A DNA stretch of 40,342 bases from Salinivirgaceae bacterium (GCA_028709085.1 JAQVXQ010000012.1:1-40342); one strand, 5' to 3'; positions 16,927-25,992 are shown, counted from the stretch's first letter. Notes: generated from the sequence alone by a model not told the origin. Program-made: numbers and translations.

Positions 16927-18396
16927 TTACTTGTAATTGTGCATTAAGGCTTCATAAAACATATGTGCAACAATGCGTCCTCCACGAGGATTAAAGTGCA
17001 CAAAGTCTGTACGAGCCAACGGTGGTTGTGCAAAAACCCACGAGGGCATGCTGTTTTTTCCGCCCATGGCTTCGTATAAATCCCAGAAGGCGCATCCAGT
17101 TCGGAATGCAGCATTTCGTTGAGCGTCGCGTATGGCGGGAATATTTGGGTACGATTCGTACCATGTATCTTTTTTTCGCGACATATCACTAACTCCAACT
17201 ACTATAATGGGAGTGTCGCCGGCCGCTTTTCGTAAATGTTGCAGTTGTTGAACTAGCAGTTCTTCGTACCATTTATATCCTTTTACAACATTTGGGACAA
17301 TGTTAACTCCAAATTGAAAAACAATCAGACGAACGTTAATTTGTTTGAAAAAGTAACTGAGCAACTGTTGTTCAATCAATGAAAATTCAGCGCCCGAACT
17401 ACCTCGCCAGGGAATATTGTCCACCGATATTCCGCTAATTTGGTCGAGCGAAAGGGCGTAAAAGGAAGGCGATTGCTCCGATTCAAACTTAAAAACGATA
17501 TCATTGGGCGTATTGTCAATCTGGAATCCAAAGACATTTAATGGTTCTTCGAGCTGTATCTGATCTTTCATCAGTAACGAGTCGCCACCATAAATCTCAA
17601 TATCCAAAGGAGTTTCAGAATGACCTATGAATAAGCGACATCGGTTGTATTTACGTGCCGAGTGATACGATAAGTTTGAAAGCTCATAACTTAGCCACGC
17701 TTTATTGGGGGGAATTGCCGAAAATTGGTTGGTTTGACCCATAATTCCATATCCAATCGCATTGGCAACCGTATCTTTCTTTTGCATTACGTTGTCGCGC
17801 TTCCAATCATCCGATGCTTTTTGATTGATGGTAGCATGATCAGCAATGGGTTTGTCGCACAGCAGTAAACCGGGTCCACTGCCTCCAAAACGTTTTTGAA
17901 AACGATTGCGGATATACCCAGTTAACCGGTCGCCTTCAATTTGTGAGTCGCCGTAATGCAAGATACGAATGTTTCTTTTTCCTGTTTCCGTTCGCAACGC
18001 ATTGTAAAACGACTCCATTATTTTTGGATTATCGGGCGGGAATTGCAATTTGTGAATGCGTTGCTGAATGGTTGTTGCAATTACCCGAACGGTATCTATT
18101 TTCTCTTCTGTTTTTTGAGGTAAAATGGGTTCTATTATAGTATCGTTTGGAACGGAATCGATTTGTAAAACGGGCTCCTCTGTCTCAATTTCTTTGAGCA
18201 CATTGGTTACTAAAGTGTCGATGTTTGTGTAGGAAACACTATCCTTTTGAAACATTGATATGGGGTGGGGCAGCGTAATGGTTGTCCCAAAGAATTGAAT
18301 TGGAAATTGGTTTAAAATCAACGATACTGCACCAAGTATCAAAAGCGTGGCGAGTGTTAAAAGGAATAGTGTACTTGGTTTTAGAGGGCGATTCAT
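16927..18396 (-). CDS. Membrane-anchored SGNH-fold protein 2
   Basis: The 489-residue protein has one N-terminal helix (about 9-30) without an obvious cleavage site, so it is probably anchored with its catalytic domain in the periplasm. A Pro/Glu/Thr-rich linker runs to about residue 115. Block I is HYGDSQIEGD with Ser151; block V is TDFVH with Asp464 and His467. Block III reads FGVNIVPN (Asn365), so the oxyanion Asn is kept but the usual following Asp is absent. The overall plan resembles SGNH protein 1, suggesting an old duplication with divided roles. It follows the lytic transglycosylase gene by 12 bases and precedes SGNH protein 1. Confidence 0.82.
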   Translation of the reverse strand: MNRPLKPSTLFLLTLATLLILGAVSLILNQFPIQFFGTTITLPHPISMFQKDSVSYTNIDTLVTNVLKEIETEEPVLQIDSVPNDTIIEPILPQKTEEKIDTVRVIATTIQQRIHKLQFPPDNPKIMESFYNALRTETGKRNIRILHYGDSQIEGDRLTGYIRNRFQKRFGGSGPGLLLCDKPIADHATINQKASDDWKRDNVMQKKDTVANAIGYGIMGQTNQFSAIPPNKAWLSYELSNLSYHSARKYNRCRLFIGHSETPLDIEIYGGDSLLMKDQIQLEEPLNVFGFQIDNTPNDIVFKFESEQSPSFYALSLDQISGISVDNIPWRGSSGAEFSLIEQQLLSYFFKQINVRLIVFQFGVNIVPNVVKGYKWYEELLVQQLQHLRKAAGDTPIIVVGVSDMSRKKDTWYESYPNIPAIRDAQRNAAFRTGCAFWDLYEAMGGKNSMPSWVFAQPPLARTDFVHFNPRGGRIVAHMFYEALMHNYK

Positions 18397-18408
18397 GGAC
18401 TTTAAATG

Positions 18409-19989
18409 CTATTCTAAACGCTTAATTCTTATTTGCTGTCCGGGTTTAAGATCTTTTCCAGATACTAATCCGTTGATTTTAAGTAGGTCTCTGTCGGATA
18501 CCCCTTCGTATTTTTTAGCAACATCCCATAAAGTATCTCCTCTTTTAAGGGTGTAGAAAATGTATTTGTCATCGTCAGGGTAGTTTGGAATTGGAGTTTT
18601 TGGCGAATTTGTTGTACTTATTCCAACCCTTTTCTGTTTTGCTGCAAAATCGAGGCTGTTTAATTCATTGTAGTAGTTGTATTTCGATTTTGGCACATAA
18701 ATCAGTAGTTTTTGTCCCGCTCGGATTACGTTTTTGTATATATTATTCCATTCCCGAATGTCATTTATGGAGACATTAAACCAGTTTGCAATAAATCCCA
18801 GATTATCGCCGTAGGCTACTGTGTAATTTAAAGCGGTATGATTTTTTGTTGGAGGTGCTCCATATTGCGATCCTCTTACTGGCGTTGCTGCCAATGTTTC
18901 AGGATTGAAGAAAATACTGTCTTTATACCCGTAAATGGAATCTTGCAAATCGATAAATCGTGTTGCATATTCAAAGGGTAAACGAAGTGGATATGCGATT
19001 TTGGAGGTTGCCGGCAAAATGTCACGGCGATACTGTGGGTTAAGATCCCGTAACTGGCTAAGTGGTAGATTAAGAATTGTGGACACTTGTTCTAAATGAA
19101 GCTGTTTGTGAATCAGTATTGTGTCTGTTAATGCGGGCATTGAGATCTCTTTTGCAGTAATGTTGAAGTCGTTGTGGTGTTCCATTACATACATAGCGGC
19201 AATAAATCCGGGGACGTAATTTCTCGTTTCTTTTGGCAATCGGTAATAAATTTCCCAGTAATTCGTGCTTCCTCCCGATCGTCGAATGGCTTTATTTACG
19301 TTTCCTGGGCCACAATTGTAGGCGGCCAACGCCAATGTCCAATCGTTGTAAATGGAGTGGAGCTGTGTCAAGTATTTTATGGCTGCTTTTGTCGATAAAA
19401 CTACGTCACGTCGTTCGTCAACAAAAGAACTGATTTCTAAGCCCATATATCGTCCGGTGGCATACATGAATTGCCACAATCCAGTGGCACCGGCTCTTGA
19501 GACAGCTCGTGGATTGAGGGCCGATTCAATTACTGCCAAATATTTTAACTCCATGGGTAGATTTGCAGCATCCAGCTCCTTTTCAAAAATCGGAAAATAA
19601 TATTCCGACAATCCCAAAACGGTGGATGTTAATTCTCTTTTTCTATGAGAGTAAACCTCTATAAAACTTTTAACAATTGGATTGTACGACACATCAAACA
19701 ATACGGGCATTTCTGCCATCTGTCGCATAATTACACTATCGTTAATGTCTAATTTTGGGAGTGCTGTCGAATCTATGGTTATATCGCTCACAAATAGCGT
19801 GTCGCCAATGGTTTTTGAGGTGTCTTCCATGGCACTTTTTACGTAATACGATAGCAACAAACTGTCGTAATCACGTTTCAGTTTTTGCTCCATAAATATT
19901 TGTTCAATCTTAACGGAGTCGTTTTTAATACTCGGATTGTAAAGGTTTATTATTGTTCCCAAAAAAGCGATGAGGAGTGTTGATTGCAT
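18409..19989 (-). CDS. Lytic murein transglycosylase D-like protein with LysM domains
   Basis: The 526-residue periplasmic enzyme cleaves the MurNAc-GlcNAc bond of peptidoglycan to give 1,6-anhydro-MurNAc. The N-terminus is a hydrophobic export segment (MQSTLLIAFLGTIINLY) with no lipobox. The SLT domain covers about 135-275 with catalytic Glu155 in AVIESALNPRAVS, GATGLWQFM and AAYNCGPGNV. A degenerate LysM-like stretch near 293-335 precedes two clear LysM domains, about 388-432 and 478-523 (YTLKRGDTLWDVAKKYEG). In Bacteroidota such a gene commonly follows parA-parB-DUF5683, as here. O-acetyl groups on MurNAc block this class of enzyme, which gives meaning to the acyltransferase genes just downstream. 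The gap to the DUF5683 gene is 91 bases. Confidence 0.92.
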   Translation of the reverse strand: MQSTLLIAFLGTIINLYNPSIKNDSVKIEQIFMEQKLKRDYDSLLLSYYVKSAMEDTSKTIGDTLFVSDITIDSTALPKLDINDSVIMRQMAEMPVLFDVSYNPIVKSFIEVYSHRKRELTSTVLGLSEYYFPIFEKELDAANLPMELKYLAVIESALNPRAVSRAGATGLWQFMYATGRYMGLEISSFVDERRDVVLSTKAAIKYLTQLHSIYNDWTLALAAYNCGPGNVNKAIRRSGGSTNYWEIYYRLPKETRNYVPGFIAAMYVMEHHNDFNITAKEISMPALTDTILIHKQLHLEQVSTILNLPLSQLRDLNPQYRRDILPATSKIAYPLRLPFEYATRFIDLQDSIYGYKDSIFFNPETLAATPVRGSQYGAPPTKNHTALNYTVAYGDNLGFIANWFNVSINDIREWNNIYKNVIRAGQKLLIYVPKSKYNYYNELNSLDFAAKQKRVGISTTNSPKTPIPNYPDDDKYIFYTLKRGDTLWDVAKKYEGVSDRDLLKINGLVSGKDLKPGQQIRIKRLE

Positions 19990-20080
19990 TGTCTGTTATT
20001 TGCTTAATTACGTGAATATTTGATCTGATTTCAAAAATAGGGTTATTTGCCTGTTTTTATGTGGAAATATTGATGAATGG

Positions 20081-21007
20081 TTAAAAACTGATGGAAAAGG
20101 ATAGGCCAATATTTGTTTCCGTCTTGCTTGTCCCTTGTTTATTGATCGGCGAGATGTAAGGAGCGAAGTGCATGGATAAATTATCGCTTACATCGTAGTC
20201 AAGAAGATTGGCATCAACATTGGCATCTAAAATATTTAAGACATATAATAACCCCATTCCGATATAATTTAGATCTCGATATTTTCGCCATTTGTCTCGT
20301 CTATTTTGAATTGCTTCCGCCGCTACTCCAGGGTATGGATTGGTAACAGCTGGATCTGTTTGTGATAATAACATCTGTTCGTATTCATCACGATACTTTA
20401 CGTATTTCGTATTGTTGAGGTCTGCAACATAGATCAACGTTGAAAATCCAGCATAAATTATCGGCATTTTCCAATATTTTTTGTTGTATAATTGACCTGA
20501 TCCAGGAAGAATTGCTGACATTAATGTAGCGGCTGCTGGACTTTGCGTTTTTTGACGCCGGGCAAATGCATCAACAACATTTGTTAAATATATGGCACCC
20601 ATTCCTACAAAAGAGTAGGTGCGCAGCGATCGAAAATGATCCGCTTTGTCTTTTAACTCCGTGATGCTGTAATCTGGATATAAATCCCATTGTGGATTGG
20701 AAGTCGAAAGTGCTGCTATTTTGTTGTTGTACGCTTCCAGATATCCATTCATTATATAGTTTGTGCGGTACACCGCATATCCAGTTGCTGCTAATCCGGT
20801 ATAGAATAAGGGCGTTTTCCAATAGTCTTTATTGTAAAGTTGTCCTGTTCCCGGAATAACAGCCGACAAGGAGGTCGCTATGATCTGTTTGCGTTTATTT
20901 ATGTAGGCAACAGAGTCAATGCGATTATCTTGTAAATTGTTTCCACAGAACGCAGTTGCCGTCGATAAAATAAACAAGAATGCAAGTATTTTAATTCTTA
21001 ACAACAC
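20081..21007 (-). CDS. DUF5683 membrane protein with internally duplicated domain
   Basis: The 308-residue protein starts at GTG (21007) with a signal peptide (RIKILAFLFILSTATAFC). The DUF5683 unit occurs twice in tandem: about 46-150 begins LSAVIPGTGQLYNKDYWKTP and about 161-265 begins MSAILPGSGQLYNKKYWKMP. Each copy ends in a similar Y-x-G-M-G-x-x-Y-x-x-N-x-x-D-A segment. From memory, the usual family member is near 200 residues with one copy. The repeats contain paired hydrophobic helices, so a membrane or envelope location is likely; the C-terminus ends in an alternating pattern closing with Phe. It is 8 bases after parB and before the transglycosylase gene. The function of the family is unknown. 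Confidence 0.85.
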   Translation of the reverse strand: MLLRIKILAFLFILSTATAFCGNNLQDNRIDSVAYINKRKQIIATSLSAVIPGTGQLYNKDYWKTPLFYTGLAATGYAVYRTNYIMNGYLEAYNNKIAALSTSNPQWDLYPDYSITELKDKADHFRSLRTYSFVGMGAIYLTNVVDAFARRQKTQSPAAATLMSAILPGSGQLYNKKYWKMPIIYAGFSTLIYVADLNNTKYVKYRDEYEQMLLSQTDPAVTNPYPGVAAEAIQNRRDKWRKYRDLNYIGMGLLYVLNILDANVDANLLDYDVSDNLSMHFAPYISPINKQGTSKTETNIGLSFSISF

Positions 21008-21015
21008 GATCGTGT

Positions 21016-21903
21016 TTATGAATTTAGATTTTCAAATAGTCCGAGAATTCGTTCTAATTCGGTGTTATTTCTAAAGTGAATAATTATTTTCCCTTTCCCC
21101 TTGTTATTACGTTTGAGCTCAATGGGAGATTGAAATTGACCCGTTAAAAACTCTTGTAGTTTCTCGTACTCTTCCGTGAGATCCGACCCATCGTCGTTTT
21201 TCGCTAGTGTTGTAGTACTTTCTGTATTTTGAAGTTCCTTAACTAGTTCTTCCATTCGTCGGACTGAAAGATCGTTGGTTATGGCTTCTTCAAATATCTT
21301 TAATTGGAGCTCTTCGTCGGTAATGGTAATTAATGTACGTGCATGACCCATGCTGATAACTCCCATTCGGATTCCTTTTTGAATCTCGACAGGCAGACGT
21401 AGCAGTCTAAGATAGTTCCCAATGGTTTGACGCTTTTTTCCAACACGCTCACTAAGAACTTCTTGTGTTAATTTGCATTCGTCCATTAGACGTTGATACG
21501 AAATAGCAATTTCAATGGCATCAAGGTCTTGACGCTGGATATTTTCCACCAAAGCCATTTCCAACATTCCTTGATCGTCGGCTTCACGAACATAGGCTGC
21601 AATCGTAGTTAATCCGGCTAAACGTGATGCTCTTGTCCTTCTTTCGCCCGAAATAATTTGGAAACGATTATTCTCTGTTTTCCGTACGGTAATGGGTTGT
21701 ATTATACCAAGTTCCTTTATTGATTCAGCCAACTCATTCAACGCTTCTTCGTCGAATGTTGTACGAGGTTGATATGGATTTACATCAATTTGATCGAGGG
21801 CAATTTCTTGTACAGAACTGTTTTGTGCGGGTTGATGTGCCCTAGGAGCTTCTTCTATCAGTGCTCCTAATCCCCTTCCTAGGGCGTTTTTTTTTGCCAT
21901 CAT
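21016..21903 (-). CDS. parB: Chromosome-partitioning protein ParB
   Basis: CTP-binding DNA clamp that loads at parS and spreads for chromosome segregation. At 295 residues it has normal length. The N-terminus LGRGLGALI is the ParA-activating segment. The CTPase domain shows PYQPR (43-47), GERRTRAS (86-93) and ENIQRQDL (120-127). A helix-turn-helix follows (about 143-170, LTQEVLSERVGKKRQTIGNY), then a C-terminal dimerisation region. The start has two adjacent ATGs; the family begins at the second. It lies 20 bases after parA in the same operon. No parS-like 16-mer (TGTTTCACGTGAAACA type) was found in the window. Confidence 0.96.
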   Translation of the reverse strand: MMAKKNALGRGLGALIEEAPRAHQPAQNSSVQEIALDQIDVNPYQPRTTFDEEALNELAESIKELGIIQPITVRKTENNRFQIISGERRTRASRLAGLTTIAAYVREADDQGMLEMALVENIQRQDLDAIEIAISYQRLMDECKLTQEVLSERVGKKRQTIGNYLRLLRLPVEIQKGIRMGVISMGHARTLITITDEELQLKIFEEAITNDLSVRRMEELVKELQNTESTTTLAKNDDGSDLTEEYEKLQEFLTGQFQSPIELKRNNKGKGKIIIHFRNNTELERILGLFENLNS

Positions 21904-21923
21904 GTGTGTTGTAAAGTTTATAA

Positions 21924-22721
21924 TTATACGGTCTTTTCGCTATTTGGGATTTTTGTAGCGTCGTTTCGCTGAATCATCTCTTTTGCCAAGTTTAGGTAGT
22001 TTAGCGAACCGTTGCTGTTTGCATCGTAAAGGATAATTGGTTTCCCATAACTGGGAGCCTCGCTTAGTTTGACATTTCTTTGTATAATAGTTTCGAAAAC
22101 CATATCTTCAAAATGAGTTCGAACCTCATCAACTACTTGATTGCTCAAGCGTAGTCGGGAGTCGTACATGGTTAAAAGAAAGCCTTCGATTTCAAGCGCT
22201 TCATTTAATTTCGATTGAACTATTTTTATTGTGTTCAGAAGTTTTCCTAATCCTTCAAGTGCAAAATATTCACATTGAACCGGAATAATTACGGAGTCGG
22301 CAGCCGTTAGCGCATTCAGTGTTATTAAACCAAGTGATGGTGAACAGTCAATTAAGATATAATCAAAATCCTCTCTAATTTTGCCAATTACGGTTTTTAA
22401 TAGATATTCCCGATTTGGACGGGTCAACATCTCTATTTCAGCTCCAACCAAATCAATGTTTGATGGAATAATTTTTAGTCCTTCAATTTCTGTGTCAAGC
22501 ATAATGCTTTGAGGATCAATCTCTTCAACAAGACATTCGTAAATACTTGTTTTTATGTTGCGTACATCAAATCCAAACCCTGATGTTGAGTTGGCTTGAG
22601 GATCAGCATCTATTAAAAGAATTTTCTTCTCTAAAACGGCTAAACTTGAAGCTAGATTTATTGCTGTGGTCGTTTTCCCAACGCCTCCTTTTTGATTTGC
22701 TAATGCGATGACTTTTGCCAT
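21924..22721 (-). CDS. parA: Chromosome-partitioning ATPase ParA/Soj
   Basis: Deviant-Walker ATPase of 265 residues that binds DNA as an ATP dimer and moves ParB-parS complexes. The P-loop is KGGVGKTTTAINLA starting at residue 11, with the signature Lys, followed by LLIDADPQANSTSGFG (switch I) and DYILIDCSPSLGLIT (Walker B region). The length is that of the short chromosomal type without an N-terminal HTH, so it should not autoregulate as plasmid ParA does. It is the first gene of the minus-strand cluster reaching to 14124. The promoter should lie in the 483-base gap upstream, but no clear TAnnTTTG box was found. Confidence 0.96.
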   Translation of the reverse strand: MAKVIALANQKGGVGKTTTAINLASSLAVLEKKILLIDADPQANSTSGFGFDVRNIKTSIYECLVEEIDPQSIMLDTEIEGLKIIPSNIDLVGAEIEMLTRPNREYLLKTVIGKIREDFDYILIDCSPSLGLITLNALTAADSVIIPVQCEYFALEGLGKLLNTIKIVQSKLNEALEIEGFLLTMYDSRLRLSNQVVDEVRTHFEDMVFETIIQRNVKLSEAPSYGKPIILYDANSNGSLNYLNLAKEMIQRNDATKIPNSEKTV

Positions 22722-23204
22722 ACTGTATATGTTTTTGAAGGTTTTTCTTTAATTTTATTTACTAGGTATTATTATTGACAATAAGGTCGCAAGTTAATCA
22801 TTTTTTTTACACCTATGAGTTTTTGTTGAATATTGAGAATTGTTATTCAACCCGAATATTTCTTGTTTGGGGGACTTCCAAAGTTTCAGCCGTTTATAGA
22901 TTTTACTGAGATGTTGATTTGTTGATTTGCCAAGTTGTTGTGGTGATGAGTTGATGTGTTGAGATACTTCCTGATGTTTTTACGTATTGCAAATACCAAT
23001 ATTTCATAAATGCGCTATAATGGGTGCAAATATCATTACCGACAAGATATTTAGCGTGTAATGATTTGGTAGAGAGTTATATCGTCAAGAATAGTACCCA
23101 ATCGCAACGAATAAAGAACCACAAAGTTGAGAATAAAACCGGATGTTTTTTGATCCCCATATACGCGATTCAAGAACTATTGTCTTAAACGATGTTCGTG
23201 GTTT
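22722..23204. other. Gene-free gap upstream of parA
   Basis: These 483 bases hold no convincing gene. Seen are a perfect 8-bp inverted repeat GTTGAATA/TATTCAAC (22825-22832 and 22844-22851), which could be an operator or hairpin, and a low-complexity GTTGAT-type stretch at 22911-22965. There is no parS-like palindrome and no hairpin terminator for the acyl-CoA synthetase gene that ends at 23205. Confidence 0.5.
22911..22965. repeat. Low-complexity TTGATxTG stretch
   Basis: Irregular reiteration of GTTGATTT, GTTGATGTG and GTTGTTG units over about 55 bases. It resembles simple intergenic repeats that I recall from other Bacteroidota genomes. No coding role is visible. Confidence 0.45.
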
Positions 23205-25157
23205 TTAATTCCGGGACATCTTTTTCAACGTCGCAATATTTTCAGGATGCGTGATGTTTTTTGCATCGGATTTGTACAGACTGTCAATGCGCTGTTTGTA
23301 AGTCTCGTAAACTCTGTTTCGCACTATTTTCATGGTGCTATTCATCATTTTGTTTTGTTCGTTAAAATTATTGTCGAGTACGGCAATTGCCGATGGCAAC
23401 CATCGTTCTGGAAACTCGCCTTCAAATTTTCCTCCCCGTCGGAAATGGTTTATATCCTCGTGTATTAAGTGCAAAATCCGTTGCTGTGTTTGCTCATCTT
23501 CTAAATCCATACCACGCTCTTTCACAAGCTGCTTTATGGATTCTTTGTTCGGCACAATAAGCCCAACGGTATATGGATCTTGGTTATTATGCAACATTAT
23601 TTGATCAATAAATCTTGATTTGCTTACTAAGGCCTCTTCGATACTTTCTGGACTATATTTTTCGCCATCGTTCCCAATCAAAAGGCTTTTAAAACGTCCC
23701 AATACATTTAAGAACCCGTCGGCATCAACATACCCTAAATCACCGGTATATAGCCATCCATCTTTAATGGTTTCTTTTGTGGCTTCTTCGTTGCGGTAGT
23801 AGCCTTTCATAACATTTTCGCCTTTAATTACAATCTCGCCCTTTTCTTCTTGGGGTAGTTCGTTCCCTTTTTCGTCGCATATTTTCAACTGCAAATTGTC
23901 AACTATAAATCCGCTCGACCCCAGTTTATGTTTGTGCTGCGCATTGGAACTAATTATAGGAGTGGCTTCTGAAAGTCCGTATCCTTGAAGCATTGGAACT
24001 CCAATAGCGTAGAAAAATCGTTGCAATTCAATATCTAAAAGTGCGCCTCCGCCAATAAAAAACTTCAGCCGACCTCCAAATACTTCGCGTATCTTTGTAA
24101 ATAAGATTGTGTCAAATAGCCGAACCAAGGGTTTCAACATAAACTTTAGCCCTTTCCCTTTGTTGTGCCCCTCGGCATTGTAGTACATTGTCGTGTTGAG
24201 AGCAAATTTGAATAAATTCTTTGTAAATGCTCCTTTGTCGGCAACTCCTTTCTCAATGTTTTTTCGAAAGTTTTTGGCTAGAGCAGGCACACTCAACAAA
24301 AGATCAGGTTTGGTCTCTTTAATGTTAATGGGAATGTTTTTCAGCGTTTGCATCGGTGTATCGCCAGTCTGTACAAAGGCAAGAGCCGCGCCCTTTCCCA
24401 TAAAACTATAAATGCCTGCTACATGCGCAAAACAATGGTCGAGGGGTAAAATCAACAATGTTTTATAGGTCGGAGGGATGTCCATTAAACTGTAGGCCTG
24501 TTCAACATTTGCCGTATAGTTTCGGTGGGTAAGTATAATTCCTTTTGGATCCGCCGTTGTTCCCGATGTATATGTAATATTCACCGGTGTTGATCCATCA
24601 ATGGATGTTCTGATTTTGTCCAGTACGGCCGATGATTCTTTTAAAATCGATTCGCCTTTTGAATAGAGGGTTTCGATTAAATAGTCCGCTTTATTGGTGA
24701 TTTCGCAATTGTCCAAGTATATAACTGATTGTAAATTAAGAAGCTCTTCTCTTATGTTTTCCACCTTGTGGTTTTGATTCTTGCTTATAATTACGAATTT
24801 ACTGTTGGAGTGATTTATTCTGAATTTCACCTCCGAAGACTCTAGTTTTATCGACAATGGGATATTAACTGCTCCGGAATATAATATGGCAAGTTCAGCA
24901 ATAACCCAGTCCGTCCTTCCTTCGCTTAGCAAGGAGAGGTGATCGCCTGGTTGAACTCCAATTTCAATGAGTCCCAATGCTAAGCATTGAACTCTATGAA
25001 GTGTCTCGGCGTAGGATGTATCTATGTATTTATTTTCAATTTTTTCTGATAGAAAGGTGTTCGTAGCATATTTGTTTACACTGCTTTCAAACAATTCAAG
25101 TATCGTTTGCATATCTTTACCTTTAGTTGATTTGTTCTGTTTTCTGTCATCAAACAT
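23205..25157 (-). CDS. Long-chain acyl-CoA synthetase (AMP-forming)
   Basis: Activates fatty acids to acyl-CoA through an acyl-adenylate, in the cytoplasm or at the inner membrane. At 650 residues it fits the FadD15-like group. Motifs are the P-loop TYTSGTTADPKG (195-206), the adenylate motif GYGLSEATP near 398, YTGDLGYVDADGFLNVLGR near 470, and KYSPESIEEAL with the hinge before the C-terminal subdomain. The first 15 residues (MFDDRKQNKSTKGKD) are polar and unlike the family; the internal ATG at 25112 (MQTILELFESSV) is the more typical start. The gene is monocistronic, divergent from the lipoprotein gene at 25359. Confidence 0.92.
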   Translation of the reverse strand: MFDDRKQNKSTKGKDMQTILELFESSVNKYATNTFLSEKIENKYIDTSYAETLHRVQCLALGLIEIGVQPGDHLSLLSEGRTDWVIAELAILYSGAVNIPLSIKLESSEVKFRINHSNSKFVIISKNQNHKVENIREELLNLQSVIYLDNCEITNKADYLIETLYSKGESILKESSAVLDKIRTSIDGSTPVNITYTSGTTADPKGIILTHRNYTANVEQAYSLMDIPPTYKTLLILPLDHCFAHVAGIYSFMGKGAALAFVQTGDTPMQTLKNIPINIKETKPDLLLSVPALAKNFRKNIEKGVADKGAFTKNLFKFALNTTMYYNAEGHNKGKGLKFMLKPLVRLFDTILFTKIREVFGGRLKFFIGGGALLDIELQRFFYAIGVPMLQGYGLSEATPIISSNAQHKHKLGSSGFIVDNLQLKICDEKGNELPQEEKGEIVIKGENVMKGYYRNEEATKETIKDGWLYTGDLGYVDADGFLNVLGRFKSLLIGNDGEKYSPESIEEALVSKSRFIDQIMLHNNQDPYTVGLIVPNKESIKQLVKERGMDLEDEQTQQRILHLIHEDINHFRRGGKFEGEFPERWLPSAIAVLDNNFNEQNKMMNSTMKIVRNRVYETYKQRIDSLYKSDAKNITHPENIATLKKMSRN

Positions 25158-25305
25158 ATGAAAATAATTTTGCGCATCAAAATAATTTTTTTCGTTTTTA
25201 TTTTTTCGTTGAAATCATTTTATAATGTAAACAGGGCGTTTAAATGAAAGGGCTTCGTTTTCTTAAAAACAATTACATTATGAAAAACGTTCTTTTTTTA
25301 TCAAA

Positions 25306-25337
25306 TTTGTTTACAATTTATCCATCCGATATTTTAT
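25306..25337 (+). promoter_or_regulatory. Candidate promoter of the 25359 lipoprotein gene
   Basis: TTTG (25306-25309) and TATTTTAT (25330-25337) are spaced by 20 bases, the arrangement of the Bacteroidota -33/-7 promoter TTTG-N19-20-TAnnTTTG, with two mismatches at the end of the -7 box. The start codon is 21 bases on. Confidence 0.4.
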
Positions 25338-25358
25338 ACGAGAACTAAATTAAATAGA

Positions 25359-25979
25359 ATGAAAAATTTGATATTTTTAGTCTTTTTGACTGTAATGTTT
25401 GGGTGTAATACGCCTAAACCTAAATCAACACCAACCTCTGACATTGTAGGCTTGGCTACTCCCATACAAATGGGACAGGATAGTACGGTTGTGTCAATTC
25501 ATAGTTATGTTAGCAATCCAGAATTGATAAAAGCATTGATTTTCCCCAATGACTTTACCATACGACGATGGCCAGACCAGCATGTTGTTACATTGTATCA
25601 TGATAATTGTACATTGGGGTTTCTAAATTATTTGAAAATAGTCACTGTTAATGATACATACCACATATTGATGCTGAATAATACGATAATGCAATCGGAT
25701 CATTCTTTGGATATGATAGATTTTCTTGCCAATAAATCGAACAGTGATGCCGTAATCATAAGGTTTAAAAATAGTCCTATTTCTATATTTGCTGTATGGG
25801 AAAATCAGTTGTTGGCAATGCAAACATTGACCGAAACCGATAAGGAGTTAGAACTGAATTTGCCCGCAAAAGCTAAGGAGTTTGATTTGTCAACAGTTCG
25901 AATTTGGACAGTGGATGCTCAAGGGGATATCAACAATGTGGAATTGTTGTTCAATGGCAAAAATGCCATATTGAAATGA
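25359..25979 (+). CDS. Lipoprotein, possible stand-alone N-terminal domain of a GH13 amylase
   Basis: The 206-residue protein has a lipoprotein signal with lipobox MFGC (Cys16), so it is membrane-tethered outside the cytoplasm. The rest is beta-rich with no catalytic motif. The stretches PIQMGQDSTVVSIHSYVSNP and VRIWTVDAQGDINNVELLFN remind me of the immunoglobulin-like region that precedes the barrel in some Bacteroidota alpha-amylases. If so, this is that region alone, as the (beta/alpha)8 domain is missing and the frame ends cleanly with a stop. This is recall, not a search, so the functional call is weak; a plain hypothetical lipoprotein is the safe reading. The only hairpin downstream favours the opposite strand. 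Confidence 0.5.
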   Translation: MKNLIFLVFLTVMFGCNTPKPKSTPTSDIVGLATPIQMGQDSTVVSIHSYVSNPELIKALIFPNDFTIRRWPDQHVVTLYHDNCTLGFLNYLKIVTVNDTYHILMLNNTIMQSDHSLDMIDFLANKSNSDAVIIRFKNSPISIFAVWENQLLAMQTLTETDKELELNLPAKAKEFDLSTVRIWTVDAQGDINNVELLFNGKNAILK

Positions 25980-25992
25980 TTTTTAGGGTGTC

